Assembly: GCF_032854445.1 (NCBI RefSeq)
Contig: NC_088305.1
Coordinates: 17,285,717-17,349,716, forward strand
Length of the DNA: 64,000 bases
Source: Liolophura sinensis
Lineage: Eukaryota > Mollusca > Polyplacophora > Chitonida > Chitonidae
Direction of reading: 5' to 3'
Below, one piece after another: positions 18,606-30,369 of the stretch. How positions within the stretch are numbered: position 1 is the first letter of the stretch; every line of letters starts with the position of its first letter. Below the pieces are notes generated by a model. That model was not told the DNA's origin. It ran no database searches and saw only the letters and a program-made list of their open reading frames with translations. The position numbers and the translations under genes were made by a program.

Positions 18606-20866
18606 CTAGTCCTCTTCGCTATCTTCAAGATCCTGTACGGCTTCATCGGCGCTGGTATTGGAGAGGGCGTTCTCGTAGTAATCGCGCACATCCTGACCCA
18701 CTCCCAATTCATCAAGGAGCTTCATTACATCGCGCTTCTTTGCTTCCTTTACACAGTTAATGTCAGGCTGAATGGATGGGTTGAAATGTGCCCATTTTTT
18801 GCCTCTTTTCAGAAGGGATTGTTGGCAGAATTCCCCGTTGTAGGCGCTCTTGAAGCCAAGCTTATCTCCTTGCACTTGTAGCACCTTTGCCTCGCTTATT
18901 TTGAAGGACCTCTGACTTTTCACAAACATTGCACACTCTCCCTTAAAATCGTAACACTGCCAGTCCTTTCCATACTCATGCACTAAGCCGTGTCGTCCAA
19001 GAATCTCAACATACTCATTCGGCAATAAGATGGTATCCTTCTTTCGGATATCCTGTTCTATTCGTCCAAAGACCCTGTCGGCAGGGAGAAAACTATGCCC
19101 ACGTACTGGAAAGTAATAGTCCACAGTCTTTTGGGAGTACTGTTCGCTGCACAAAAAAAACAACATGGAAACCAAGTTGATGTTCTTGTTTTGCCCATTA
19201 ATGTGATTAATTCGGCCGATCTCAGCATGTACCACTGAACCAAGGTAATCACGCAGAGCTGACGCTATCATGTTGCTGTCCTTGGCGTTCTGATGTTCAA
19301 GCCATGTGTATAGGTGGACATCCTCTTTCTGTTGGGGTCCGCCGGTGCCGTGGTGATGAACTATGCCAAAGACGTAAAAGTACAATTGACGAGAATAGTA
19401 CGTTTGTCCTATCGGGGATTTGGGAAGTACGAGATTCTCCATTACATGAAAACAAACTGTATAGCTGTCATCCACGTCGTTGAGCAAATTGCAGAACTGG
19501 CGTGCGCGGCGGCGATGCAGTGCATACATAAAAAGCTGGTTTTGCTTTTCCTCTGGTGTCTGGTTAGGATTCCTTATAGCAATGCGATATTTCACACATG
19601 TGGCACACACATCCTTAGATGGGTGGCCAAATGCAAGGTTGAAATCATACACAAAAGTGCTCCAGTACAATGTATGAGAACATGCAGCACGATTCTGTTC
19701 CAGGAACATTCTGTGCATTTTAGCAACATTCAAATCAGTAGGTAAGTACTTTCTGCCTGGTGCCCCTCTACGAGCATAGTGACTGGCTCTGCAAGTGAAG
19801 GTTTGGATATGGGCTCTAATGCGATCCTTCCTCTCGGTGTTAACAGCAATTTTTCGGGGTCCACCACGATTTTCTAGACGCGACGTTCCGTGTTCAAGCC
19901 AATATCTAGCCACACTCTGAAGACGATATTCCTTGACGCCTGAAACAGCAAAAAAAGTCGGTTATTTAACTCTGCTTAACTTTTTTTTATAGACGGTTGG
20001 GTCAGTAACTTGCAATAAAATATCCAGAGATGAGAGGCAAATAAAGTGAAAAAATTGACAATGTTTGGGTTAAAAACAGTTAGCTGGAAGAAAATCGCAC
20101 AATAGGTTTAAATAATGTTGGCACGATGAACGTTATATTCTGTGTCAGTTGAAAATCGAAGTGAGAAATCTTCTGACCTAGGCTGGATTTGAACCTAGGC
20201 CTTCTGTCTGTACAACTGAAAGATGTGCGCCTGAGCAACACAGCCAGGATCCATTCATCCTTTACTGATGAGAGGCAGCATTTTGCAGCCAAACCAAGCC
20301 AGTGTTTACCCACACCCAACCCCAGACACTCACCACCCCCCCCCCCCCAAAAATATTAAATAAATTTACCGTAAAACAAAAATAAATATGCACCCTGGCC
20401 ACTCGCGCTACAAAATACACTGTTTACCGAAATTTTACTCACCAAAGATGCTTAAGAATGATGCCTGACAAACTGGAATCTTGGTCTGGGTTTCTTTCAA
20501 AACGCTATATTTTGTGGCCACTCCCCTGCTCATTTCCTTGTCCTCGTCCTGTACCCTATGCCTTCGTCGTTTCACCTGTCCAATGTCCATATGGGATAAC
20601 AAAACTGCATCCTGTTTAACTTTGTCACTGGTCGCATACAGCTGGCCTTTTATATACTTCAAATCCATTTCTGTCAATGTGCTGGCCTTACACAACGTGT
20701 TGTTGTGTCGGCATGAAACACGAGGGTCCCAGTTTTCGCCACTATACCTTGTTGACTTCGCTTTCGAGCGAGCTGAACATTGGGGTTGACGACGTTTTCG
20801 CTTGCCCTGTGGTGACAGCACCACTGCCTCGTCCATTTCATCAAAGTTATCCATGATACTTTCCAT
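18606..20866 (-). CDS. Two-exon DUF7869-like (putative DDE transposase) gene, putative active-site residues lost
   Basis: Exon 1 20443-20866 (ATG 20866), donor G/GTGAGT; intron 20442-19940; exon 2 19939-18606 after acceptor tttgctgtttcag. Phases agree, giving 585 codons without stop. Exon 1: acidic start ([20 protein letters not shown]), basic KRRRHR. Exon 2: [25 protein letters not shown] pair, [49 protein letters not shown], acidic C-terminus. These blocks define the family annotated DUF7869 in many invertebrates (from memory). Where the copy at 25.9-27.2 kb has FDVMENL and SDSCYGQNKN, this one has FHVMENL and lacks eight residues before GQNKN. It may be inactive yet open-framed. Confidence 0.75.
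20150..20300 (-). repeat. tRNA-derived SINE-like segment in the intron
   Basis: On the minus strand tggctgtgttgctcagg (A-box-like) precedes ggcctaggttcaaatcc, whose GGTTCAAATCC is a perfect B box, about 55 bases downstream. Acceptor strands do not pair, so it is a tRNA-derived SINE head rather than a tRNA. A C-run (20333-20348) lies just to its right, and it sits inside the intron of the DUF7869-like gene. Confidence 0.5.
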
Positions 20867-21181
20867 AAATATGGCAGAAAACTAAGACAAACACCAAGCG
20901 ATAAGCCAAACACCAGGCCTAAGTCAGCATCGCCATGTTGAGCGTCAGCTGACCGCACAACTTATCACTGATTGGCTATTCAGGACTTACGTGGTTCTGC
21001 GAAGAAATGACACTGTCGGATACGGTGTTTTGCAAACAAAGAGGGTTTAGGGAAGGCATTTACAATAGGACTTACGTGATTTTGCTAAAAATTTATTTCA
21101 CTAATCTATCCCTCGTGTCCTTTTCTCCACATGGGGACGACTATCTCAATTTTTACAAAGATGGCGTTTACGGGGTTTTGC

Positions 21182-21876
21182 GTCTGAACTCTTCATATAT
21201 TTATAATGTATGACTTTTTCCCTGTATATATATTTATAATGTATTATGTATTAGTTCGAAAAAAAAAACAAAGAAAAAAAAGAAGCCAAACAAAAAAATG
21301 GCTCGCCCCAGACCTTTTGAGGTGATGTGTCCGCACATGACGAAAGCATCACCGCGGAGTTATTTACAGGTCGTTTGGATTCTAGAGTGAGCTGGGTGTA
21401 TGCTGGTGTGATGGTATACATGGAGGTCAGTAGGCTAGTAGGTTGGGTGACAGGCAGGCTGGCAGGCAGGCAGGTTGGGAGGTCAGCCGGTGCGGGGCAG
21501 GCATGTCAGTATTATACATGGCATGCTAGCTGAAAATAACCACGGCTGGCAACAATGTAGCGTCACGCGACTTACCGCGGCTCAGCCAGGCAGACGATCA
21601 TGTATGAAACGAGCGGGAAAGCGAAAAGCCCGCTCACACTAGTCACCCAATCACCCAATCTCGCACGTTAAATAGTCCCCTTACATAAGCGATTGGTTCA
21701 TTTTTCCCGTCTCGCGCCCTGATGGGTTCGTTTTGGGGGCGATCCATTGGTCCGTTTTGGGACAAATCCCGCTCACCCATTGGTCCGTTTTTGGCGACAA
21801 AGAGCTGTGCCACTCAACTTTACAAGCCGACGTTTTGGCTCCGTTTTTTTCACTCCCACTGCCCCTAGTCCCTATA
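21182..21876. other. Repeat-rich spacer with CCAAT-type repeats
   Basis: Contains an A-rich run (21258-21298), GGCAGG/GGTTGG short tandem variants (21420-21500) and repeated attggtccgtttt at about 21,746 and 21,779 with a related gggttcgttttggg at 21,724. Read on the minus strand these are CCAAT boxes, so a promoter remnant is possible. No gene recognised. Confidence 0.4.
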
Positions 21877-22561
21877 CTATATTATGGGCAGCATGTGTGG
21901 CGTCAAAACCTCATCTCTGTATCGAGCGGCGTTAAGGTTGCCTGGGATGTGCACCAGTTGAGATTTTCGGGCGTATGATATGGTACCCCATACCATCACA
22001 CTTCCTCCACCGAAATTGTCGACTTCAAGGACGCAGTTCCTTGCGAACCTCTCATTTCGGCGTCTGTAGACGCGTGTACAGCCATCTCTTTTCTCCAGCA
22101 TGAATCTGGATTCATCGCTGAACCAGACTCGCCTCCAATTTCGCAGATTCCAGTCCCTTAATCTGTTGCACCATCGTACCCTTGCGCGTCGATGCTGTTG
22201 TCTCAGTACTACGCCAAAGTAAGAACGTCTGGGACGTAAGCCGTTTTCACGGAGATGGTTCCTGACTGTCTGTGCCGATATTCGTCCGGAGACCTGGGAC
22301 ATTTGATGCTGTTTCTGTTGCTGTTACGGTTCGGTTTCTGAGATGAAGTAACCGGATGTAACGGTCTTGGGCTGCTGTTGTGACCCTAGGTCGGCCATAA
22401 CGTTGACGGTCAGCTGTTGAACCGGATTGCTGGTACCGTTGCCAGAGCCGGGAAATCGTGCTCGGTGAACATGATAAAGTCTAGCGGACTGCATTCTGTG
22501 ATTCACCGGCGAGGAGTCGACCAATGACGATGTTCCGGGTAGCGGTGTCTAGTCTTGGCAT
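21877..22561 (-). pseudogene. Tc1/mariner transposase, frameshifted and C-truncated
   Basis: Starts at ATG 22561 (MPRLDTATRNIVIGRLLAGE), with a paired HTH region broken by shifts near 22,490 and 22,330, then SGRISAQTVRNHLRENGLRP, the first catalytic Asp in VWFSDESRF, and VMVWGTISYARKSQL. It stops in LTPHMLPII at 21877 where intact relatives continue to the second Asp (QDN) and DE/DD end. The catalytic core is incomplete, so it is dead. Typical full length is about 340 residues; about 200 are left. Confidence 0.85.
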
Positions 22562-22902
22562 ATCTTGGCAGGTTGGAGAAGCAACTTAGTGACTGAATTC
22601 AACGGAACGGTTATGTGTCTTTTATACCCATTAAATCCGCTTAAAAATACGGCATGATTCGCAGGTGCAACTGTCCTAAGTTTTTCTCTACGAATCCCTC
22701 GCGCAGCGTTACACAAAGGCCGACCCTTAAGGTCACGTGTGAACAACAGACACTATCTGGTGTTTAAATTCAATTATCGTACATTTACATTATAATATGA
22801 TTGATGTTGTCATGTCTCAATCACGCCAATTTTTTGAAGAATTTATGATTGATCTTTTGGGGGGGGGGGATGTTGCGTTTCTTTTTGGGAGAGTATATAA
22901 AT

Positions 22903-24048
22903 AAATCAAATACAAATCCTCTTATAATTCAGCAAGGTTTTGCTGAAATTAAGGCTAAATATTCGGATTATAAATTTATATATACTGATGGGTCAAAGGA
23001 TGGGGATAGGGTTGCAGCTGCAGCTGTCTTAGAGCAGCGAGTTGCTTCTCTTCGTCTTCCATCCTCGTCTCAATCTTTTCTGCAGAGGCCAGGGCTATAC
23101 TCCTGGCCTTATCATATGTCTCTTCTGGGCATGCTCAGAGCGCAGTGATATGCAGCGACTCGCTTTCCAGCCTTTTGGCAATACAGAATAATAAATTTAA
23201 AAATCCCTTGATCCTCGAAATATTAGCCATACACCGAAAAGTAATTAAAGAGGTAGAGATATCCTATTCTGCTAGATACCAAGTCATGTTGGTATCCATG
23301 GAAACACACGCGTAGACAGGGAGGCAAAAGCTGCCCTTACTAAACCTTTGTCTAAAATTAAAATACCATACAATGATCTTAAGTCTACTATCGTTAAATA
23401 TATTCGTCGCCTTTGGCAGGGTGAATGGGATTTGCAGGTTTACAATAAACTGCATGTCATTCATCCTGTCATTGGCTATAATTCATATACACTTGATATG
23501 TCTTGTAGAGAGCAAGTCGTTTTAACGAGATGCCGTATTGGACATTCTCGTCTAACACACAATTTCATCTTGGATGGGAGCAGTGCTCCGGAGTGTGTTG
23601 GATGTGATGCTCAATATGGCATCAAACATATTCTGGTTGACTGTGTAGACTTTGCCCATGTTCGGCAAAGGTTCTACACAGTCAACTCTATATATGATTT
23701 ATTTGACAGCATCGCTGGCGATGTTGTCATAAATTATTTGAAGGCCATTGGCCTATTTCATAAAATATAAATTTTAATTGTCATAAATATTCTATAGATA
23801 AACAGTTATATATATTTATACATGTACCATAACCTGGTTTTCGAGCTTAAAATCTTTTTTTGTCTTTTATACGATTTAAACATGTCTGTACTTTTTGTTT
23901 ACTTTTGGTGTTCATATTATCATATCGAAAACCTTAACCGTCTCGCGTTTTCACCTTGTTCTCGCCACGATATGGCTGAAATATTGCCGATGTGGCGTTT
24001 AAGCCATAATCATTCATTCATTCATTCTTCTTCAATTTATTATAAGTA
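22903..24048 (+). mobile_element. LINE 3' end (RNase H remnant, terminal zinc-finger region, 3' UTR)
   Basis: 5'-truncated copy of the window's LINE family. An RNase H start is visible (FIYTDGSKDGDRVAAAAVLEQ), then shifts. The frame at 23348-23770 is the conserved C-terminus, about 140 residues with RLWQGEWDLQVYNKLH, RCRIGHSRLTHNFILDG and CVGCDAQYGIKHILVDC, a Cys/His finger typical of APE-type LINEs. It ends in a 3' UTR with gctgaaatattgccgatgtggcg and ATTC repeats at about 24,010-24,030. Other copies end the same way at 46.6 and 47.57 kb. Confidence 0.85.
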
Positions 24049-24119
24049 GGGCCTAATATCTATAGTTCGAGAATAACACCACCAGTACTTACAAAATATG
24101 CTGAGAAAGGAGGCTTGAC

Positions 24120-24508
24120 ACACGGGTACAACTTGTTTGTTTTCCTTGAGACGCTGTATTTAATCGCAATAATCTCTGGTCCTTTGTTTGTCAGCGTCAT
24201 CCACTCGCTTGCGCCTTCTTCTCACCGGCTGTACATCCATGTGTGATAGAAGAATAGCGTCCTGCTTAACCTTATCTGAGCTTTCATACAGCTGTTTGTG
24301 TATATAATTTAAGTCTTCATCCGTAAGAGTTGTTGCCATACACACCGTAAGTTTTACTGTATGTACACGAAATGCGTGACTCCCTGCCATCTCCGCAATG
24401 CCGCGCACGTTTCGCCACAGAACGGGCTGAATTTTCTGGGTCAGAACGTTTTTTCTTCCCTGCTGGCGAGAGCAACACTGGCTCATCGATATCATCAAAG
24501 TTTTCCAT
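24120..24508 (-). pseudogene. DUF7869-like gene, exon 1 fragment
   Basis: Matches exon 1 of the 18.6-20.9 kb gene: MENFDDIDEPVLLSPAGKKKR from ATG 24508, then after a shift near 24,360 the segment [41 protein letters not shown], and KYSVSRKTNKL to a donor-like TTTT/GTAAGT near 24,090. No exon 2 follows on the left; LINE sequence does. To the right, at 24641-24653, 24674-24687 and 24724-24737, lie three copies of ttagYgggttttgc, equivalent to the subterminal motifs of the complete element. Confidence 0.7.
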
Positions 24509-24739
24509 GCTATCATGGAGAGAAAACTGACGAAAAGAGATAAAATTTCACACGAGGTCAAGCATGGAAACACACGATGGGCGCCGCCATTGTTGAAATC
24601 ACACGAGTGCTGAGCGGCAATCTCATTGGCTAAGTGTACATAGCGGGTTTTGCAAAAATTAGGTCGCCGTAATTTAGTTGGTTTTGCAATGAAAGCAGAT
24701 TTTGGGTATGCCTCCAATACGGATTTAGCGGGTTTTGGA

Positions 24740-25889
24740 ATAAAAATGATTTGATACCATGGATATTTGAAGAGCTTAAATGCAAAATGAGATATAAACC
24801 ACTGAGATCATTTAAGACAAACGCGTTTTTGTTCCTGACGGAAAAAGTCACACTGCTTTAAACCTTGAACCAGTATTTTAGACAGACAAGACACTCCTTA
24901 TAAAGTCACGAATTTTCCACAAATCTGTTAACCGAAATCGGTCATTTTTGCTTAATTAAAGATAGCATTTTGACGCACAACGAGATATAAACCATTTTCA
25001 GTTCAAAAGCAGATATGTGTTGGCTTTATACAGACAATCCGCATTTGTCATTTTTAGCTAACTTAGTTCATGTTTGATATGTGATTGGTGTTAACAACAA
25101 TATTAAAGAACCTTTGACTAATATGGTGGCTTGCCCGAGTGGCGGACCATGTCCAGATTACTCGGAGAAAACCACTGACCTTTGGTCGAGTGCCACTAAC
25201 TCCCTTACGTGTGACTTATATCTAGTTTTGCTCTTGTTCCATTCACTGAACCCAGCTTAAGATTAGTACAGTCATCATAACAACAAAGGGACAGTTCACT
25301 TAGTGTTCGTAAATTAGCAAGTCGCTAACAGTTGACTGGCAACCAAGGCTCCATGAACAATGACCACGGAATAACCACTAAAACTAAAGTCTCTCACCGA
25401 CGCTGGATTTGTCATTTTATTCGATTATGCATAACTATTATATTCTGTCTGCAAGCCCTCAAGGCGTACCGGTACATCAGTACAGGGAAAACAAACCTTG
25501 AGCGAGACTGCACGTATTAACAAACCAACCAACCATCATGTAAGTTCAATATATTATAGGGACAATATAATTAAAGAAATCTGGCTTCGCATGGAATAGG
25601 CTCCTTGTTGTCAGCATGCTAATGACAGAACTCCCTTCATCCGACTTCGGTTTGCATTCAACAGCATGTTGTGAAAGCGGGCACCATTCAAGAGACCTAT
25701 AAAACCAGGTTATCAGAAATAAGACAAGCTGCAAAACATTAGTCATAGGTAATGGAAAAGCTGCCATTTATTAGACCATGTCCGCCGATATAGCAACAAT
25801 GCACACTTAACAGAAATGGGAATTTTGATCTACCAATTGTAAGGGTGCACTCAAAATGTTAAAGAGACGTGGTGTTCTAGAAAAATAAG
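24740..25889. other. Spacer without recognised gene
   Basis: AT-rich, no convincing coding sequence. A segment near 25,130-25,200 (gcggaccatgtccagattactcggagaaaaccactgacctttgg) resembles 48,700-48,760, an interspersed repeat common in molluscan DNA. Confidence 0.4.
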
Positions 25890-27238
25890 AAATTAGTAGG
25901 AATCATCGTCTTTGACACTATCATCTGTAGCACTGTGAAGGCATTCATCATAGAAAGCATGGACATCCTGTGACACTCCCATTTTCATTCAGCAAAGATT
26001 TGAACATCATTTTTCTTCGCAATGCTCACTGTATTTTGCATAGGTAATGGAGGGGGGTTAAAACCCACCCAGGTCTGTCCTTTTTTCAACACGGAATGAT
26101 AACAAAATTCCCCACTGTATTGTGGACGGAAACCCAACTTATCACCTCGAATTCCAAGAACGCGTGCTTCACTGAGCTTGAATGTTTTGGTTGGTTTAAC
26201 AAATCGCTTGACTTCGGTCTTAAAGTCGCGGGATGACCAGTCTTCGCCATAGGTATGGACACGCCGTGATTCTTCAGGATATTGACGTATTGCTCTGGCA
26301 AGACTATCGTATCATGGCACCTGATTTCCTGCTCTATGCGTCCAAAAACCCTGTCAGCGGGTAAAAAACTGTGTCCTCTAATGGGGAAGAAGTAATGGAC
26401 ATCCATCTGTGGTTGATTCTGTTTCACAAGGGCAAAGAGCATCGAGAGTGTGTTTATATTTTTGTTCTGTCCATAACATGAGTCACTAAACAATCTTAGT
26501 TTGTCACAATTATCAAGCGTTTCATGAATAACGGTGGTAAAGTAGTCCCATAAAGCAGATGATATCATATTAGAATCTTTTCTGTTCTGATCTTCTCGCC
26601 AAACATAAAGATCAATGTCCTGTTTCGACTGACCTTTTGTTGGACCCTGGTGTCTAACAATACCAAAAACGTAAAGATAAGGTTGCCTGGAATAGTAGGC
26701 TTGCCCTATTGATGTCTGTGGGAAGTACAAGGTTTTCCATTACATCAAACAGACAGTCACAGTATCTTCTACTTCATTTAATAAATCGTAAAATCGCCTT
26801 CCTCGGCGCCGATGTAACAGATGTAAGGCTGTGGCTGTTTGCTTCTCAGCATCAGATAGCTCCGGATCTTTCATCTTCATACGGAACTGAAAGCAAGTTG
26901 AGCAAACGTCTTTGGATGGGCTGCCGAATCCCAAGTTAAAGTCGTACCTAAATACGCTGTAGTATAACAAAAATGACACTTGTGCGTGATTCTGCTCTAA
27001 GAAAAGACGATGCATTTTGGTCACGTTCAAATCATTAGGCAAATATTTACGGCCAGGAGCTCCACGTGTCCATAATGACTGGCACGGCATGTGAATGAAG
27101 TTACATTATCACGGATCTGTTCCTTCGACTTCTCTCTCTCGGGTGTGCCCTGTGCCCTCCTCTTAATTCTGGCCGTGGTGTACCATTTTCCATCCAAAAC
27201 CGCGCAATCCTTGATAAACGATCCTTTATCACTCCTGC
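25890..27238 (-). pseudogene. DUF7869-like gene, exon 2 copy retaining putative catalytic residues but frameshifted
   Basis: Begins at acceptor atttgcag/GAGTGATAAAGG (27238), with [40 protein letters not shown], then after a shift at about 26,740 the block [73 protein letters not shown] shift near 26,260 and decay to about 25,890 follow. It keeps the Asp of FDVMENL and of FSDSCYGQN that the open-framed copy lacks. No exon 1 is found to its right, so the element is truncated. Confidence 0.8.
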
Positions 27239-27489
27239 AAATCAACGGGTAACAGAAATAAGTCTATCATTTAAAAACCGATAATTCTTACAAGATACAG
27301 TGTTATTGGTTTATTGTTTGAACATCAAAAATTGTGACTGGCCTACCCTAAACCGAAGGCATATCGGCGTCACAATCATGGTATCGAACTCTGGACATCA
27401 TCAGTCAACTCTTGTTATGGCGCTGAATTTTGTAATATTATGTGGACTGAAAAATCTACAGAAAAAAGGCTATTGATCTATATTAGATT
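27239..27489. other. Short spacer, nothing recognised
   Basis: About 250 bases between the DUF7869-like exon and the second polymerase copy. No coding or repeat signal seen; exon 1 of the DUF7869-like element would have been expected here. Confidence 0.4.
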
Positions 27490-29470
27490 TGAAACCAAGT
27501 AACCAGAATACTTACATACAAAGCTTTCCTCCCCGTATACAAGTCACGCCTCGTTCGTGGTAGCGGTGAAAAATGATAATCGGCCCACCCACGATGTTTT
27601 TTTTTGAGGCAGTCGTGCATGTCTTTGTCTTTCTCGCCGACGAGGGTGAACACGGATCGTAAATCATGAAATAAGTAGCGGAGGGTAAGCCCTGGTATGC
27701 TAATGCAGTCTTTGAAGACAACGACATGCATGGTTCGGTAGAACACCGACATCTTCTCCGCAGCCTCCATGAAGGGGATGACGTCTAGGTTATTATGCCA
27801 CCGCAGCAAGTCTTTGACGGTCCGCATGCCGTGCTCTCGCCACACCGTCTGTAGGGTCTTGTACTCCGCGTCCGTACACGGCTGGTGGGTGAGATCGTTG
27901 TCGAAAGCATGCTGCGGTGGAGGACCGTTTCCTCCAGCCAGGCCAGGAAGTCTATGTAGCTGTAACAAAATTTCCCTTTGGTCACGCGGCAGTCGTAAGC
28001 TTTCACACACTTGTCGTAACTGTAATTCGGGGCCAGGTAATTCCGAATGTCCAGAAATTTCAGCTGCGGTGTGGTGAGGGCCATGTGATTATTGTTCCGC
28101 TTAATCACATACTCCAAATCACCGCTCTGAACCAGGTGGGGGTAAAGCTGCTGTTTGATCAAGTTCAAGTTGTCCATATATGTCACGAATCTGTCCCGTA
28201 CCCGTCGCGTGTAAGACGGTTCTTCTCTTTGGGGTCGATCCGCTCGTCTAACGCGTCCAGGATGTAAGCATAACGCTCGTGGAGATAGGCGCTACTGATC
28301 TCGCTGATTCGTTGAGGTACGCCCATCATGTCCTCGACGAGTGCCTGGGATCGCCGGTGAAGATGAAAGACACGGGCTGGTCCGTAGTCGGTACATTAGA
28401 GTTGACGCTGACACTCATGGGGATCGTGTTGGGGCCGTCCACTCCGTCGATCCAGTCGCCGCGTCGTCCACCGGGTTCACCGGGGCTAAGTACGCCTCAA
28501 AGTCGTAACACGCTCGATACGGGAAGACGCCGTCGTCACCGTCCTGGAGTTCAATCCCCATGTCCGCCAACGTTTCGAAAATGGTGGGCTGATTGCGGAA
28601 GACACCCCCCGGGTACTTTCGTCGAATGGCATCGGTGCACGTTTGACCGTGCCGTCGTAACTCCCACAGTGTACGAAAACTCTTATGGCACACCTGGCAG
28701 GTGAAGATCGAGCATAACGCCCCATGTCATTGATATAGCTGAAATGCCGCTGGTTCAGGTTTAACCGCAGGGTATGAGGAGATAGCGCTCGGCACTGCGG
28801 TCAATGAGTTGTGCTGAGTACGACTTGTCCATGGGGATGAGCTGGTAGACTTGAATGTTCACTTGGAAACAGGCTTTCCACCGTGTCCAGTGCACTGAGC
28901 GGTACCCCGCGGAAATACCTCGGCTACATCTCCGTTTCCTCCAGACACCTGTGGTAATACACCCCAGCCTGGTGTTTGCAGTTATTGGGGTCGGCCTGGT
29001 CTAGATGGACGGCCAGACACTGAAACAAACACAAATAGTCCCTGTAAGGACCATTAGCTCCACCCATCAACGTATGTAACCCTTTGTTTCCGTCAGGTAA
29101 GAGTTTAACATTATCCCACCTTTGCCGATAGGCTGGTGTGGGAGTTTGTGGACGAAAAACATCACGTTGGTGATGAGGTCCACTGTCCATTTCGTAATTG
29201 GGGCGTTGTTTTTGGGCCCAGGTAAGCGGGTCTTGGGTAAGGAGATGCTGGGTGTGGAATCCTCGCAGGTCAGCCCGACTCGCCACGTGGTATGGTGCGT
29301 CGAGTACTCGGGCGTTGTTGGTGCTCGGGTAATAATACCGCACCTGTCCTGATTCCTTGTGGCGGAGAATATATCCGAAGCTGTAATTTATGGTGAAGGT
29401 AGTCGGCTGGTCTCGCAATCTCGTCTACATAGGCTGGGATAGCGCCAAGATCACTCAGCCGGTAATTATA
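27490..29470 (-). pseudogene. Second family-B polymerase lineage, copy 2 (N-terminal and exonuclease domains)
   Basis: Reading leftward: TFTINYSFGYILRHKESGQV, YYYPSTNNARVLDAPYHVAS and the CLFQCLAVHLDQ block (29418-28924, diverged by shifts); a Cys/His segment MCHKSFRTLWELRRHGQTC (28693); Exo I PYRACYDFEAYL; Exo II LKFLDIRNYLAPNYSYDKC (near 28,050); Exo III-like NNLDVIPFMEA; IPGLTLRYLFHD; and KNIVGGPIIIFHRYHERGVT near 27,560. Several shifts separate these frames (near 28,420, 28,190, 27,930, 27,620). The palm domain is missing, so it is a truncated fossil. Aligned with copy 1 it restores the Tyr replaced by TAG there. Confidence 0.75.
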
Positions 29471-29538
29471 ACAGTCTTAAATCGGCTTGTGGCGATGAAA
29501 TGGTTTCACATCATAAAGAAGTAGAGACAACTGATCAT

Positions 29539-29727
29539 TTATTTCAATGGATTCCAAATGTTTGCCTGCAAACTAACATTTCCCTCCTCGACCGGACACA
29601 GGATGCGAGCCACCTTGGTTTGCTCAACAGTGGAAGTCTGAAGTCTGTAGTAATTTGAATGAATCTGGACATCATGGCCCATGTGGTCAGCCAACATTTT
29701 CAGCTCATTTTCTTTCATATCCAGAAT
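29539..29727 (-). CDS. Terminal exon of a tyrosine-recombinase-like gene
   Basis: Exon of 63 codons after acceptor gtctgacag, encoding ILDMKENELKMLADHMGHDV, QIHSNYYRLQTSTVEQTKVA and ending with TAA at 29539. MGHDVQIHSNYY fits the LGH...Y end of the tyrosine recombinase (phage integrase) catalytic domain, as in the Crypton-like or integrase-like genes of molluscs. The exon at 30370-30641 precedes it, but splice phases (1 versus 0) do not match, so a small exon is missing or the gene is decayed. Confidence 0.6.
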   Translation of the reverse strand: MLDMKENELKMLADHMGHDVQIHSNYYRLQTSTVEQTKVARILCPVEEGNVSLQANIWNPLK

Positions 29728-30136
29728 CTGTCAGACGAAAACAGAGACAACGCCATTCCAACTCCCATCAAAGAATTCAATCTTTGAATGGAATATTTAT
29801 GAGAACAAGTCTAAATATGACAGGAAAATCATCTACCAAACCAAAATACTTGCTATAGATCCGACTAACCCTCTGATATATTGTTCACACTGTCAGATTT
29901 ATGTTCTAAACTATAATATACAACATAGCAGTATACTACTGTAGTACTACATGACAAATCACATTAATTTCTCGTCTCCTTTTTTTCACTGATCAGTTGT
30001 TTTACTGGTGCAAATAACAGAACACTTTACACAAGAGGAGCCAGATTATTACAGAGGGCAGAAACCATGCATAGTTGGAGGAAATTACCAACGCTCATTG
30101 TCAAGCAGAACTACTAGGCTTTCCATTTAAAACCAA

Positions 30137-30262
30137 GGTGGCGGGTTTCTTTAGAGCTCTGCCCGGTTTCCACCCACCTTCATGCTGACTGCCGTTGTAT
30201 AAGTGAAATATTCTTGAGTGCGTCATAAAACCCCAATCAAGTAAATAAATAAAACCAGGGTG
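30137..30262 (+). repeat. SINE family 2, 3' end
   Basis: Contains the tail shared by all family-2 copies: cacccaccttcatgctgactgccgttgtataagtgaaatattcttgagtg, then (taaa)n. 5' truncated; lies in the intron between the recombinase-like exons. Confidence 0.75.
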
Positions 30263-30369
30263 AGGTTGGCAAAAAGTTGACCATGACCTTGTTGCAGACA
30301 GGCTATAATGATTATTTGGCTTACTATAGGCCATTAAAGTGATAAAAATACTATTTAGAACTTAATTAC

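Larger units (their letters stand above)
18248..21181 (-). mobile_element. DUF7869-like DNA transposon with inverted subterminal 18-bp motifs
   Basis: A 2.9-kb region whose two sides carry the same motif in opposite orientation. On the left gcaaaaYYcRGtaagtcc occurs at 18248-18265, 18438-18455 and 18471-18488. On the right ggacttacgtgRttYtgc occurs at 20983-21000 and 21068-21085, with a diverged one at 21168-21181. Between them is a two-exon gene. The arrangement looks like multiple transposase-binding sites at both ends of an element. Exact terminal bases and target duplication were not resolved. Confidence 0.65.

Noticed and set aside
29655-29944. Plus-strand frames near 29.7 kb
   Set aside because: They overlap in antisense the recombinase-like terminal exon, which has recognisable motifs.
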